Shown here: positions 26,685-34,726 of the stretch, in pieces
How positions within the stretch are numbered: position 1 is the first letter of the stretch
Layout of the letters: the number at the start of each line of letters is the position of its first letter
DNA from: Empedobacter falsenii
Lineage (GTDB): Bacteria; Bacteroidota; Bacteroidia; Flavobacteriales; Weeksellaceae
Assembly: GCF_013488205.1 (NCBI RefSeq)
Contig: NZ_CP040908.1
Span: forward strand, 1,775,876 to 1,839,875
DNA: 64,000 bases
Direction of reading: 5' to 3'
Position numbers and translations under genes: made by a program
The notes under the pieces: model-generated
What the model saw: the letters and a program-made list of their open reading frames with translations, nothing else
Told to the model about the DNA's origin: nothing
Databases searched by the model: none

Positions 26685-27069
26685 ATGGATTCATTCTTCC
26701 ATTAGAATATCCTCGAATCACAGTATAATTTAATTTTCTTATACTATCACTAAAAGAGGCGTTATCGGTATATAGAATAAAATCTACTTTTTCTTTGATA
26801 TTTCCATGAGTTTCAAATTCATTATAAAGTGAATTAACTTGAAGTTTTCCTTTGTTCTTCTTTAAGAATAATTCAAAAAATGAATCATTTTCTCCTTTTG
26901 GAATAAAATAATTAGTTGGTAAATGTTTACAATCACAATTATCAGTGCTCAAATAATAGTGTCCAGAACATTGTAATTCATATAATTTAATATCTCCAAT
27001 TTTATAAGACTTTTTAAAATCAGAGCTGCAAGAGTAAAATAATAAGAGAAATAAAATTAGATATTTCAT
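26683..27069 (-). CDS. Small hypothetical lipoprotein
   Basis: A 128-residue protein with a lipoprotein signal: MKYLILFLLLFYSCSS, with the acylated Cys at about position 14. The mature part is polar, with a CDCKHLP segment and no recognised domain. It lies on the opposite strand between acyl-CoA ligases 2 and 3 and breaks the tandem array. The start codon is only about 120 bases from the start of ligase 3, so the two may be divergently transcribed. Function is unknown. Confidence 0.75.
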   Translation of the reverse strand: MKYLILFLLLFYSCSSDFKKSYKIGDIKLYELQCSGHYYLSTDNCDCKHLPTNYFIPKGENDSFFELFLKKNKGKLQVNSLYNEFETHGNIKEKVDFILYTDNASFSDSIRKLNYTVIRGYSNGRMNP

Positions 27070-27190
27070 AATTGTAATATTTATGACGAAAATAATTCTT
27101 TTTAAGTTGAAGATAAAATTTTTGAAAAACTCATCATTTTACGCTATTTTCGACGAATTCTTTTCAAAATTACAAAACTATAAGTGCGCT

Positions 27191-28954
27191 ATGGAAGCAA
27201 CCAGAATTTTTGATTTACCAAAACGTCAGCTGGAGAAGTTTCCTGATTTATCCATGTTTGTATCCAAACAAAATGGAGAATGGAAACCGATGAAAACCAC
27301 AACTTTTTTAGAACATGTTAATGCAATCTCAAAAGGATTGATCGCTTGTGGAGTTCAACCAGGTGAAAAAGTGGGACTAATCTCAGAAAATCGTGTCGAA
27401 TGGAATATGATAGATTATGCGATACAACAAATCGGAGCTGTTGTGGTAGCGATTTATCCGAATATTTCTGACAGCGATTACGAATATATTTTTAGCGATT
27501 CGGCTATAAAATTGTGTTTTACAAGTAATCTCGATTTGTATACGCGAATCAATCAACTCAAAACAAAATTGCCTTCATTAGAGCAACTGTACTCGATTGA
27601 TGAATTTGAAAATACAGAAAGTTGGAATGTTTTAATCGAAAAAGGAAAAACAATTCAACAAGAAGAAATAGACAAACGTGCCGCAAATGTAAAGCACGAA
27701 GATTTAGCTTTTTTAATCTATACATCAGGAACAACGGGAAATCCGAAAGGTGTGATGTTGTCGCACAAAAATATTATTGCAGATGTTATGGCTTGCGAAT
27801 ATTCAACACCACTTGATCCTTATGATCGTGCTTTGACCTTTCTTCCTGCTTGTCATGCGTATGAGCGAACAATTCAGTATTTGTATGTGTACATGGGGAT
27901 TTCGATATATTTTGCAGAATCGATGGAGAAGATTGGCGATAATTTAAAAGAAATTAAACCGCATATGATTACGGCTGTTCCTCGTGTGATTGAAAAAGTT
28001 TATGAAAAAATCATGCAAACGGGAGCTCAATTATCAGGTTTTAAGAAATCTATTTTTGATTGGGCTGTAAAAGTTGGCGATGAGTTTGTGTTAGAAGATG
28101 ATCAGCGTTCTACAATTTATAATTTGAAATTAGCAATTGCCCGAAAATTAGTTTTACACAAATGGTACGAAGGACTTGGTGGCGAATTAAAAGCCATTGT
28201 AACGGGAAGTGCAGCGATTCAACAACGAATTGTTCGCGTATTTTTAGCTGCCGAAATTCCAATTTATGAAGGTTATGGATTGACAGAAGCTTCGCCAGTA
28301 ATTGCGGTGAATTGTTTTCGTCGAGGTAAAAAGATAGGAACTGTTGGACCTCCGTTGAAAGGTGTTGAAGTAAAATTGGCTGATGATGGCGAAATTTTAG
28401 TGAAAGGTGATATTGTGATGATGGGTTATCATAATTTACCAGAAAAAACTGCCGAAGAAATCAAAGATGGTTGGCTATACACGGGTGATATTGGAGAATG
28501 GATAGACAATAAATTCTTGAAAATTGTTGACCGTAAAAAAGAAATGTACAAAACTTCGGGAGGGAAATATATTGTTCCACAACAAATCGAAATGAAAATG
28601 GTAGAATCGCCATTCATCGAGCAATTGATGGTTGTTGGAGAAGGCGAGAAGTTTCCTGGAGCTTTTGTGGTTCCGAGTTATACAAATCTCAAAAAATGGG
28701 CGCAGTCAAATGCTTCTGAAATTGTAAATCTTCCTCATGATGAATTTCAGAAAAGTGATGTTGTCAAAAAGAAATTAGAAGATGAAATCAATCAACTGAA
28801 TAATCATTTTGGACATTGGGAACAAATCAAAAAGATTGCAATTATTCCAAATGAAATGACCGTAGAAGGTGGAGAATTAACGCCAACGTTAAAATTTAAA
28901 CGTAAAATTATTTTAGAAAAATACAAGAAACAATACCAAGAAATTTTTGGATAA
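27191..28954 (+). CDS. Long-chain acyl-CoA ligase, AMP-forming, paralog 3
   Basis: A 587-residue fatty-acyl-CoA synthetase with IYTSGTTGNPKGVMLSH (about 179), FLPACHAYERTIQYLYVYMG, YEGYGLTEASP, GWLYTGDIGEW and DRKKEMYKTSGGKYIV. I start it at the ATG at 27191 (MEATRIFDLPKRQ), aligned with the starts of the other two paralogs; an in-frame start at 27083 would add 36 unrelated residues. It resembles paralog 1 more than paralog 2, consistent with a local duplication. A terminator follows 5 bases after its stop. Confidence 0.93.
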   Translation: MEATRIFDLPKRQLEKFPDLSMFVSKQNGEWKPMKTTTFLEHVNAISKGLIACGVQPGEKVGLISENRVEWNMIDYAIQQIGAVVVAIYPNISDSDYEYIFSDSAIKLCFTSNLDLYTRINQLKTKLPSLEQLYSIDEFENTESWNVLIEKGKTIQQEEIDKRAANVKHEDLAFLIYTSGTTGNPKGVMLSHKNIIADVMACEYSTPLDPYDRALTFLPACHAYERTIQYLYVYMGISIYFAESMEKIGDNLKEIKPHMITAVPRVIEKVYEKIMQTGAQLSGFKKSIFDWAVKVGDEFVLEDDQRSTIYNLKLAIARKLVLHKWYEGLGGELKAIVTGSAAIQQRIVRVFLAAEIPIYEGYGLTEASPVIAVNCFRRGKKIGTVGPPLKGVEVKLADDGEILVKGDIVMMGYHNLPEKTAEEIKDGWLYTGDIGEWIDNKFLKIVDRKKEMYKTSGGKYIVPQQIEMKMVESPFIEQLMVVGEGEKFPGAFVVPSYTNLKKWAQSNASEIVNLPHDEFQKSDVVKKKLEDEINQLNNHFGHWEQIKKIAIIPNEMTVEGGELTPTLKFKRKIILEKYKKQYQEIFG

Positions 28955-28959
28955 TTAAT

Positions 28960-28988
28960 AAGAGTCTCAGTTTTTTGAGACTCTTTTT
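28960..28988 (+). terminator. Intrinsic terminator after acyl-CoA ligase 3
   Basis: AAGAGTCTCA pairs with TGAGACTCTT across a T-rich loop, followed by T6. Confidence 0.85.
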
Positions 28989-29016
28989 TATAACCTTTAA
29001 TTAAGATTAAAATCTA

Positions 29017-29024
29017 TATTTTTG
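29017..29024 (+). promoter_or_regulatory. -7 box for the STM3941-like gene
   Basis: TATTTTTG matches TAnnTTTG and lies 15 bases before the TTG start at 29040. Confidence 0.45.
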
Positions 29025-29039
29025 TAAAAACAAAATCAA

Positions 29040-29573
29040 TTGAATTCAGTTAAAGTTTACGCAAAACAAACAAGCAATTGGGGATTATTATTCGGTAGTC
29101 TTTTATTTTTTGCTTGTTCAATTTATTTATTTCTAAACGCCAATCAAGTTAATTCTCCGCAAACTGCAAAAATTTTAAGCGGAGTTTTATTTGTTCCAAG
29201 TTTACTATTCATCATCGTTTCAATCAAAAAATTGATGAAAAAACAATTGATTTTATTGATTGATAAAAAAGGAATTGTTTACAAACCTACGGATCATTTG
29301 AATTATATTGAATGGGGAAAAATCTTGGAAATTGAAGAACTGAAATTACCTCGTCAACGTGTCATCAATGTAAAAGTTGTTGATGCTGATAAGTTTATCA
29401 ATAATGAATCTCAAAAATTCCTACAAGCGCGCATGAGATTTTGGAATAAAATATATGGTGCTGTTGTTTCGTTTGACGCAAATACATTAGATAAAAATCA
29501 CTTCGAAATCATGAATCTTTTTGACGAATTTATGGAAGATTATAAGATTTCTACAGCGTCAAAAAATGATTAA
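29040..29573 (+). CDS. STM3941-like membrane protein
   Basis: A 177-residue protein with two N-terminal transmembrane segments (about 14-33 and 45-62) and a cytoplasmic PH-like domain with IDKKGIVYKPTDHLNYIEWGKILEI. This order fits the STM3941 family of unknown function. The likely start is TTG at 29040, since a TAA lies in frame 15 bases upstream and no ATG is available. A -7 box just before it supports a short leader. The DEAD-box helicase gene follows 27 bases downstream but has its own -7 box. Confidence 0.82.
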   Translation: MNSVKVYAKQTSNWGLLFGSLLFFACSIYLFLNANQVNSPQTAKILSGVLFVPSLLFIIVSIKKLMKKQLILLIDKKGIVYKPTDHLNYIEWGKILEIEELKLPRQRVINVKVVDADKFINNESQKFLQARMRFWNKIYGAVVSFDANTLDKNHFEIMNLFDEFMEDYKISTASKND

Positions 29574-29588
29574 TTCGAAAGAATAGAC

Positions 29589-29596
29589 TATTTTTG
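29589..29596 (+). promoter_or_regulatory. -7 box for the DEAD-box helicase gene, predicted leaderless start
   Basis: TATTTTTG matches TAnnTTTG. The ATG begins five bases after the final G, the same spacing as at 6002-6014, so a leaderless mRNA is expected. Confidence 0.55.
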
Positions 29597-29600
29597 CAGT

Positions 29601-30908
29601 ATGCAAATCGATTTACTTTATAAAAATTTGGGCATCAAAGATATGAATGCAATGCAACGTTCAGCATTCAAAATGTCCGAAAATCAACGAGATTTAATTC
29701 TATTATCACCAACAGGTTCTGGTAAAACATTGGCGTTTTTATTTCCGACTTTAAGAGATTTAAATCCAGATGTAAAAGGTGTTCAAACCTTAATTTTAGT
29801 TCCTGCGCGTGAGTTAGCTTTACAAATCGAAACAGTTTTCAAATCGATGAAATCTGATTATAAAGTAACGTGTTGTTATGGTGGACATAATACAAAAGTT
29901 GAGCAAAATACTTTGTTAGAAGCTCCGGCTGTTTTAATTGGGACTCCAGGCCGTATTGCGTATCATTTGCGTAACGAAAATTTTGATCCTTCCACTGTTC
30001 AAACTTTAATTTTGGATGAGTTTGATAAAGCCTTAGAATTAGGTTTTCAAGAAGACATGAGCTTTATTGTTGAGCAACTTTCTGGCTTAAAACAACGTAT
30101 CTTGACTTCTGCTACAGAAATGGAAAATATTCCAGAATTTGTTGGATTGAATGACGAAAAAATTGTGAGTTATCTGAAACAAATCGAGGTAAAGCCTGAT
30201 TTACATATGAAAGTGGTTAACACCATTTCAGAAGAAAAATTGGATACTTTATTTAATTTGATTTGCAAAATTGGAAGCAAACGCATGTTGATTTTCTGTA
30301 ATCACCGTGATGCTGTCGACCGTATTAGTAATTTGTTGCATGAAAAAGGAATTGCGCGTGAAAGTTTTCATGGTGGAATGGAACAAGACGAACGCGAACG
30401 TGCGTTACTGAAATTCAGAAATGATTCGGTTCGAGTTTTAATTACAACAGATTTGGCTGCGCGTGGTTTGGATATTCCAGAAGTAGATTCGATTATTCAT
30501 TATCAATTACCTGCAAAAGAAGCCGCTTTTATTCACAGAAATGGACGTACAGCACGTATGAATGCGAAAGGTTTTGTGTATTTAATTATTAGCAATGAAG
30601 AACATTTTCCGTTTGTAAATGAAAATTTACCTGTCGAAAATTTAGGTGGAACATATAAGATTCCAGAACGTACACCTTACCAAACGATTTATATTTCTGC
30701 AGGAAAAAAAGACAAAGTAAACAAAGTTGATATTGTTGGATTTTTGTTCAAAAAAGGAGGTTTAGAAAAAAACGATGTCGGAATTATTGAGGTAAAGGAT
30801 ACAACTTCGTATGTTGCGATTAATCGTAAAAAAGTTCCAGATTTATTGAAAAAATTGAACGGTCAAAAAGTAAAAAATAAGAAAGTAAAAATGCAAATTG
30901 CATACTAA
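29601..30908 (+). CDS. DEAD-box ATP-dependent RNA helicase (DbpA/RhlE-like)
   Basis: A 435-residue helicase. Motifs in order: Q-motif (YKNLGIKDMNAMQ), I (SPTGSGKT, about 36), Ia (VPARELALQ), Ib (GTPGR), II (DEFD, about 138), III (SAT), V (TTDLAARGLDIPEVD) and VI (HRNGRTARM). Motif II reads DEFD instead of DEAD. A C-terminal RNA-binding domain of the DbpA type (about 350-425, KVDIVGFLFKKGGL) suggests a role in ribosome assembly. The start at 29601 is supported because the Q-motif begins at residue 7. A Dabb protein gene follows after 13 bases. Confidence 0.93.
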   Translation: MQIDLLYKNLGIKDMNAMQRSAFKMSENQRDLILLSPTGSGKTLAFLFPTLRDLNPDVKGVQTLILVPARELALQIETVFKSMKSDYKVTCCYGGHNTKVEQNTLLEAPAVLIGTPGRIAYHLRNENFDPSTVQTLILDEFDKALELGFQEDMSFIVEQLSGLKQRILTSATEMENIPEFVGLNDEKIVSYLKQIEVKPDLHMKVVNTISEEKLDTLFNLICKIGSKRMLIFCNHRDAVDRISNLLHEKGIARESFHGGMEQDERERALLKFRNDSVRVLITTDLAARGLDIPEVDSIIHYQLPAKEAAFIHRNGRTARMNAKGFVYLIISNEEHFPFVNENLPVENLGGTYKIPERTPYQTIYISAGKKDKVNKVDIVGFLFKKGGLEKNDVGIIEVKDTTSYVAINRKKVPDLLKKLNGQKVKNKKVKMQIAY

Positions 30909-30921
30909 AAAATAGAATTTT

Positions 30922-31218
30922 ATGTTAGCACACCACGTATTATTTTGGTTAAAAGACGACGCTACAGAAGCTGAAGTGAATACATTTCACCAAGCTTTGA
31001 AAGATCTAGAACCAATTGCTCCATCAGCATTTTTTCACGTTGGAACGCCTGCAAATATCGAAAGAGATGTTATCGACGCTTCGTATTCGTTTTCTTTGTT
31101 TGCAGCTTTCGAAACGATGGAACAATTTGAAACCTATCAAAAACATCCACAACATATCGAGTTTTTGAATGGTCCAAATAAATTAGCAAAACGAGTATTA
31201 ATCTATGATGCAGATTAA
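30922..31218 (+). CDS. Dabb family (stress-responsive alpha-beta barrel) protein
   Basis: A 98-residue protein with the Dabb pattern: LAHHVLFWLKDDATEAEVNTF at the N-terminus and FETYQKHPQHIEFL near the C-terminus. Dabb proteins form dimeric barrels; some are enzymes, but the role here is unknown. It follows the helicase gene after 13 bases and may be co-transcribed with it. A terminator begins 22 bases after its stop. Confidence 0.9.
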   Translation: MLAHHVLFWLKDDATEAEVNTFHQALKDLEPIAPSAFFHVGTPANIERDVIDASYSFSLFAAFETMEQFETYQKHPQHIEFLNGPNKLAKRVLIYDAD

Positions 31219-31240
31219 TCGTTAGAAAAATATAAACTTA

Positions 31241-31265
31241 AATCCGTCATTTGACGGATTTTTTT
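31241..31265 (+). terminator. Intrinsic terminator after the Dabb gene
   Basis: AATCCGTCA pairs with TGACGGATT across a minimal loop, followed by T run. It insulates the toxin-antitoxin locus from the helicase operon. Confidence 0.82.
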
Positions 31266-31312
31266 ATTTTCTAAAACTTTATAAATCAAGTTTATTTATA
31301 ATTAATTATACT

Positions 31313-31336
31313 TATTTTTGTACAAAATATTGTACA
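31313..31336 (+). promoter_or_regulatory. yefM-yoeB promoter overlapped by a two-site TGTACA operator
   Basis: TATTTTTG (31313-31320) is a -7 box. It is overlapped by TGTACA at 31319-31324, and a second TGTACA stands at 31331-31336. The two hexamers form the inverted repeat TGTACAA-AATA-TTGTACA with a centre-to-centre distance of 12 bp. This is the geometry described for YefM-YoeB operators in E. coli, where YefM binds TGTACA cores. Confidence 0.75.
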
Positions 31337-31337
31337 T

Positions 31338-31592
31338 ATGTTGATAACAAATATTTCTTAATTTAGAAAAGATATTAAAGAATATTTTGATCGTGTGACG
31401 AATAATTTTGAAACATTGATTATTAATCGTGGAAAAAATTCTGGTGTTGTTATTATGTCTTTAGAAGAGTATAACTCGCTAATTGCTACGAATCACGAGC
31501 TTTCTTCTCGCAAAAATGAAGAGCGTTTGGATGCTGCAATTGAGAAATTAAAAACTCACAAAACGTTTACAAAAGAGTTAATCGAAGAATAG
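31338..31592 (+). pseudogene. yefM: YefM-type (Phd/YefM) antitoxin with premature stop at codon 8
   Basis: From the ATG at 31338 the frame reads MLITNIS and then TAA (31359-31361). It then continues as FRKDIKEYFDRVTNNFETLII and onward to 31592 with no other stop. The complete frame would give about 83 residues and matches YefM antitoxins, including GVVIMSLEEYNSL. The expected residue at the stop is probably Glu (GAA to TAA, one change). Re-initiation at GTG 31395 would give a 65-residue form lacking part of the DNA-binding fold but keeping the C-terminal toxin-binding part. The stop codon directly abuts the toxin ATG. Confidence 0.82.
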
Positions 31593-31850
31593 ATGAAAAT
31601 CGTTTTTGTTGATGAATCTTGGGAATATTATTTGTATTGGCAAAAAACAGATAAATCTAAATTGAAAAAGATCAATGAATTGATTAAAGATATTGCTCGA
31701 AATCCTTTTGATGGTCTGGGGAAACCAGAAGCTTTGAAACACAGATATGCAGGATTTTGGTCGAGAAGAATAGATCATGAACATCGGTTAATATATCGTG
31801 TTGTAGAAAATGAAATTCAAATTGCGAAATGTCGTTTTCATTATGATTGA
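31593..31850 (+). CDS. yoeB: YoeB-type mRNA interferase toxin
   Basis: An 85-residue toxin that cleaves mRNA at the ribosome. It aligns along its length with E. coli YoeB: ESWEYYLYW near the start, KINELIKDIARNPFDGLGKPE, GFWSRRI and CRFHYD. The known catalytic positions are kept: Glu46, Arg65, His83 and Tyr84. The ATG follows the antitoxin TAG with no gap, so its translation is normally coupled to the antitoxin. The toxin looks intact although the antitoxin frame carries a stop. It is likely cytoplasmic and regulated through the operator at 31313-31336. Confidence 0.92.
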   Translation: MKIVFVDESWEYYLYWQKTDKSKLKKINELIKDIARNPFDGLGKPEALKHRYAGFWSRRIDHEHRLIYRVVENEIQIAKCRFHYD

Positions 31851-31939
31851 TATACTTCTTTATCAATCAACAATATAATCTATTATACAATAATCACGAA
31901 TTTCTATCAAAATAAGCAAATAATCGTTACAAATACCCG

Positions 31940-31947
31940 TAAATTTG
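31940..31947 (+). promoter_or_regulatory. -7 box for map
   Basis: TAAATTTG matches TAnnTTTG and lies 39 bases before the map start codon. Confidence 0.45.
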
Positions 31948-31986
31948 TAAATGATTTCTGAAAAGGAAATCAATAGAATTTAAGCA

Positions 31987-32748
31987 ATGATTATAGAGAC
32001 AGAAGAAGAGTTAATCGGAATGAAAAAAGTCAGCGAAGCTGTAGCCGTTACTCTTAAAGAGATGAAAGATTATGTAAAACCTGGAATGTCAACAAAAGAA
32101 TTGGACGATTTTGGTGCGAAGATTATGCACAAATTTGGTTGCAAATCAGCTCCTTTCGAGACGTATCAATTTCCTGGTTATACTTGCTTAAGCGTGAATG
32201 AAGAAATTTGTCACGGAATTCCAAGAGTCGATAAAATTTTGAAAGACGGAGATGTAATTAATATTGATGTTTCTGGAGAATTAGGTGGTTTTTGGGCTGA
32301 TAATGGAGGTTCTATTGTTGTTGGAGAAGATGTGAATGGTTATCAAAAAATTGTTGATGCATCTATTTCTGCGCTTCAAAAAGCAATTGCAGCTGTAAAA
32401 TCTGGCGTTAAAATCGCTGATATTGGTGGAATTATTGAGAAAGAAGCAAAAAAAAATCATTATCATGTGATCGAGAATTTAACTGGTCATGGAGTAGGAC
32501 GTTCGTTGCATGAAGAACCATTAGATTTGATGAATTTTAGAGATCCAGATGATAAACGTCGATTCCGTAAAAATTCAGTTATTGCGTTAGAAACTTTTAT
32601 TTCAGAAAATTCTTATGAAGCAATTGAGCAAGCGGATGGTTGGACAATGATAGGAAATGCACCTGGCGTTTTTGCACAACACGAGCATACTGTTTTGGTC
32701 ACTTCTGAAGGTCCTATGATTTTGACGCACATGAATGGTAATTGGTAA
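31987..32748 (+). CDS. map: Type I methionine aminopeptidase
   Basis: A 253-residue enzyme that removes N-terminal Met from new proteins in the cytoplasm. Metal ligands and active-site residues are visible: His in NEEICHGIP (about 78), Asp residues in INIDVSGELGGFWADNGG, His in TGHGVGRSLHEEP, Glu in ALETFIS and Glu in QHEHTVLVT. The segment after the second Asp differs from the common GDTSR form. It has no N-terminal zinc-finger extension. A small conserved hypothetical gene follows six bases later. Confidence 0.93.
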   Translation: MIIETEEELIGMKKVSEAVAVTLKEMKDYVKPGMSTKELDDFGAKIMHKFGCKSAPFETYQFPGYTCLSVNEEICHGIPRVDKILKDGDVINIDVSGELGGFWADNGGSIVVGEDVNGYQKIVDASISALQKAIAAVKSGVKIADIGGIIEKEAKKNHYHVIENLTGHGVGRSLHEEPLDLMNFRDPDDKRRFRKNSVIALETFISENSYEAIEQADGWTMIGNAPGVFAQHEHTVLVTSEGPMILTHMNGNW

Positions 32749-32754
32749 AATTAT

Positions 32755-33054
32755 ATGAAGAGAAACGAATATATTAAAGTAGATCGCGAAGTGGTCAAAA
32801 AAATGAGCGAAGATATTCAGGCTTATTTAACAGAAAATAAGTTGGAACGTGTAAAAACGAAGGATATGATGCCTTTCTTAATTGAAAAAGGATATTTTCC
32901 TCACGATCGTAAAAAAGGATATCCTTTACGTCAGATTCTAACAGATTTGAAAAAATCGGAAGAATTACATTTATTACCGCAAGCATTTCCAGAATATTTG
33001 GAAATCGAGAATAAAAAAACATCTACCTACTGGTATTTTAGTCCAGTAAAATAA
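32755..33054 (+). CDS. Small basic hypothetical protein after map
   Basis: A 99-residue soluble protein, mostly helical and rich in Lys and Glu (ENKLERVKTKDMMPFLIEKGYF), with a C-terminal YWYFSPVK. I do not recognise a family. It starts six bases after map and is followed by a terminator, so it is probably translated from the map transcript. Its overall shape suggests a winged-helix-like small domain, but this is speculation. Confidence 0.8.
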   Translation: MKRNEYIKVDREVVKKMSEDIQAYLTENKLERVKTKDMMPFLIEKGYFPHDRKKGYPLRQILTDLKKSEELHLLPQAFPEYLEIENKKTSTYWYFSPVK

Positions 33055-33058
33055 TATT

Positions 33059-33086
33059 AAACACTTCTATTGAAGTGTTTTTTTTA
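33059..33086 (+). terminator. Intrinsic terminator of the map operon
   Basis: AAACACTTC pairs with GAAGTGTTT around TATT, followed by a long T run. Confidence 0.88.
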
Positions 33087-33213
33087 TTGCTAACAAATTC
33101 AAAATCTTTACTTTTTGGAATGTTAATTGATACAATTTGATCGTTTATTAGATGAAAAATCAAGCTTTTTAATTTCTTATCTTATGTCAATGAAATCTCG
33201 CTGATGACTGAGT

Positions 33214-33221
33214 TAAATTTG
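33214..33221 (+). promoter_or_regulatory. -7 box for the yceI-DODA-yceI operon
   Basis: TAAATTTG matches TAnnTTTG, 49 bases before the start codon of the exported YceI protein. Confidence 0.45.
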
Positions 33222-33270
33222 TCCTATCAAAATAAATAATTAATTAAAAACAATCAAATAATCATTCGTT

Positions 33271-33843
33271 ATGAAAAAATTATTATTCACGTTAATGTTA
33301 TCAGCAGCTTCAATGTCTGCATTTGCTCAAAATTATACAAATGATAAAGCGCACTCAAAATTAGGTTTTTCTGTTTCTCACATGACAATTTCTGATGTTG
33401 AAGGACAATTCCAAAATTTTGATGTTCATTTAAACTTTACAAAAGAAGATTTAAGCGATGCAAAATTTCATGTAGTTGCAGATATCAATTCAATCAATAC
33501 AGGAATAGAGGCACGTGATAATCATTTAAAATCAGCAGATTTTTTCAATGCAGCAAAAAATTCAAAACTAGAATTCTCTTCAAAAGGAATTACACGTGTT
33601 AAAGGAAATCAATTTAAAATGGTTGGTGATTTAACATTAAATGGAGTAACAAAACCAGTTGCGTTAAAATTAGTTTACAACGGAAGTATTAACAATAACG
33701 GAGTTAAAACGTACGGATTTACAGTAAAAGGAAATGTAAAAAGAAGTGATTTTAATATCGGTGGTAATTTCCCAGAAGCTGTTGTAGGTGATGTTGTTAC
33801 CTTAACATCTAACTTAGAATTTGCAGCTCCAAAAGCTAAATAA
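33271..33843 (+). CDS. Exported YceI-family lipid-binding protein
   Basis: A 190-residue YceI protein with a signal peptide ending AASMSAFAQ (about 20). The lipocalin-like barrel shows the standard blocks: KAHSKLGFSVSHMTISDVEGQF, FHVVADINSINTGIEARDNHLKSADFF and GDLTLNGVTKPVALKL. YceI proteins bind polyisoprenoid-type lipids; this one would act in the periplasm. It is the first of three same-strand genes (yceI, DODA-type dioxygenase, second yceI). Confidence 0.93.
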   Translation: MKKLLFTLMLSAASMSAFAQNYTNDKAHSKLGFSVSHMTISDVEGQFQNFDVHLNFTKEDLSDAKFHVVADINSINTGIEARDNHLKSADFFNAAKNSKLEFSSKGITRVKGNQFKMVGDLTLNGVTKPVALKLVYNGSINNNGVKTYGFTVKGNVKRSDFNIGGNFPEAVVGDVVTLTSNLEFAAPKAK

Positions 33844-33870
33844 TAATAAATAAAATATACTGTAAAAATC

Positions 33871-34689
33871 GTGAATTTCAATACGTTAAAATCTATAACT
33901 TCAAGTTTTTCTACAACTGATAAAATGCCAGTTTTATTTTTAGGACATGGCTCTCCGATGAACGCAATCGAAGAAAATATTTTTGTAGAAGGTTGGAAGA
34001 ATATTGGAAAAACAATCCCAAAACCAAATGCGATTATTTGTATTTCGGCACATTGGGAAACGAAAGGGACTAAAGTTATGGCTTTAGAACAACCGAAAAC
34101 GATTCACGATTTTTATGGTTTTCCGCAAGCTTTATTCGATGTTGAATATCCAGCACCAGGAAGTCCAGAATTGGCTACAAAGGTCAAAAATTTAATTAAA
34201 ACAACAGAAATCGATTTAGACAAAATGTGGGGATTTGACCACGGTTCTTGGAGTGTGATTAAATTTTTGTATCCAGAAGCAGATGTTCCGATGATAGAAC
34301 TGAGTTTGGATGTTTATAAAACGCCAAAAGAGCATTACGAATTAGCGAAGGAATTAGACGCTTTGCGTAGTAAAGGTGTATTAATAGTAGGAAGTGGGAA
34401 TGTTGTGCACAATTTGAGAGCGTTAAATTGGAATGAGCCAAATGCTGGTTACGATTGGGCATATGAAGTGAATGATACATTCAAGAATATTGTGCAAACA
34501 GGTCATCACGACGAATTGTTCAATTTTGTACAAAAAGGTAGCGCATTTAATCTTGCTGTACCATCTATGGAACATTATTTGCCATCTATTTACGCCTTAG
34601 CATTACAAGGAAAAGAAGAGGAAGTAACACTTTTTAATGACAAATTAATTTATGGATCATTAGGAATGTTATCATTCAAAATAGGATAA
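33871..34689 (+). CDS. ygiD: DODA/YgiD-type extradiol ring-cleavage dioxygenase
   Basis: A 272-residue class III extradiol dioxygenase of the 4,5-DOPA dioxygenase family. The metal site is visible in FLGHGSPMNAI (first His, about 29), CISAHWETKG (second His, about 62) and the later GSGNVVHNLRALNW. The start is GTG at 33871; the family normally has about 20 residues before MPVLFLGHGSP, which excludes the internal ATG. It would open a catechol-type ring with iron or zinc. It lies between two yceI genes with gaps of 27 and 37 bases. Confidence 0.92.
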   Translation: MNFNTLKSITSSFSTTDKMPVLFLGHGSPMNAIEENIFVEGWKNIGKTIPKPNAIICISAHWETKGTKVMALEQPKTIHDFYGFPQALFDVEYPAPGSPELATKVKNLIKTTEIDLDKMWGFDHGSWSVIKFLYPEADVPMIELSLDVYKTPKEHYELAKELDALRSKGVLIVGSGNVVHNLRALNWNEPNAGYDWAYEVNDTFKNIVQTGHHDELFNFVQKGSAFNLAVPSMEHYLPSIYALALQGKEEEVTLFNDKLIYGSLGMLSFKIG

Positions 34690-34726
34690 ATAAATCAATT
34701 TAAATAACAAATAAAAACAAAACATT

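Noticed and set aside
27083-27190. N-terminal extension of acyl-CoA ligase 3
   Set aside because: The 36 extra residues match neither paralog. The ATG at 27191 aligns with the other two starts.
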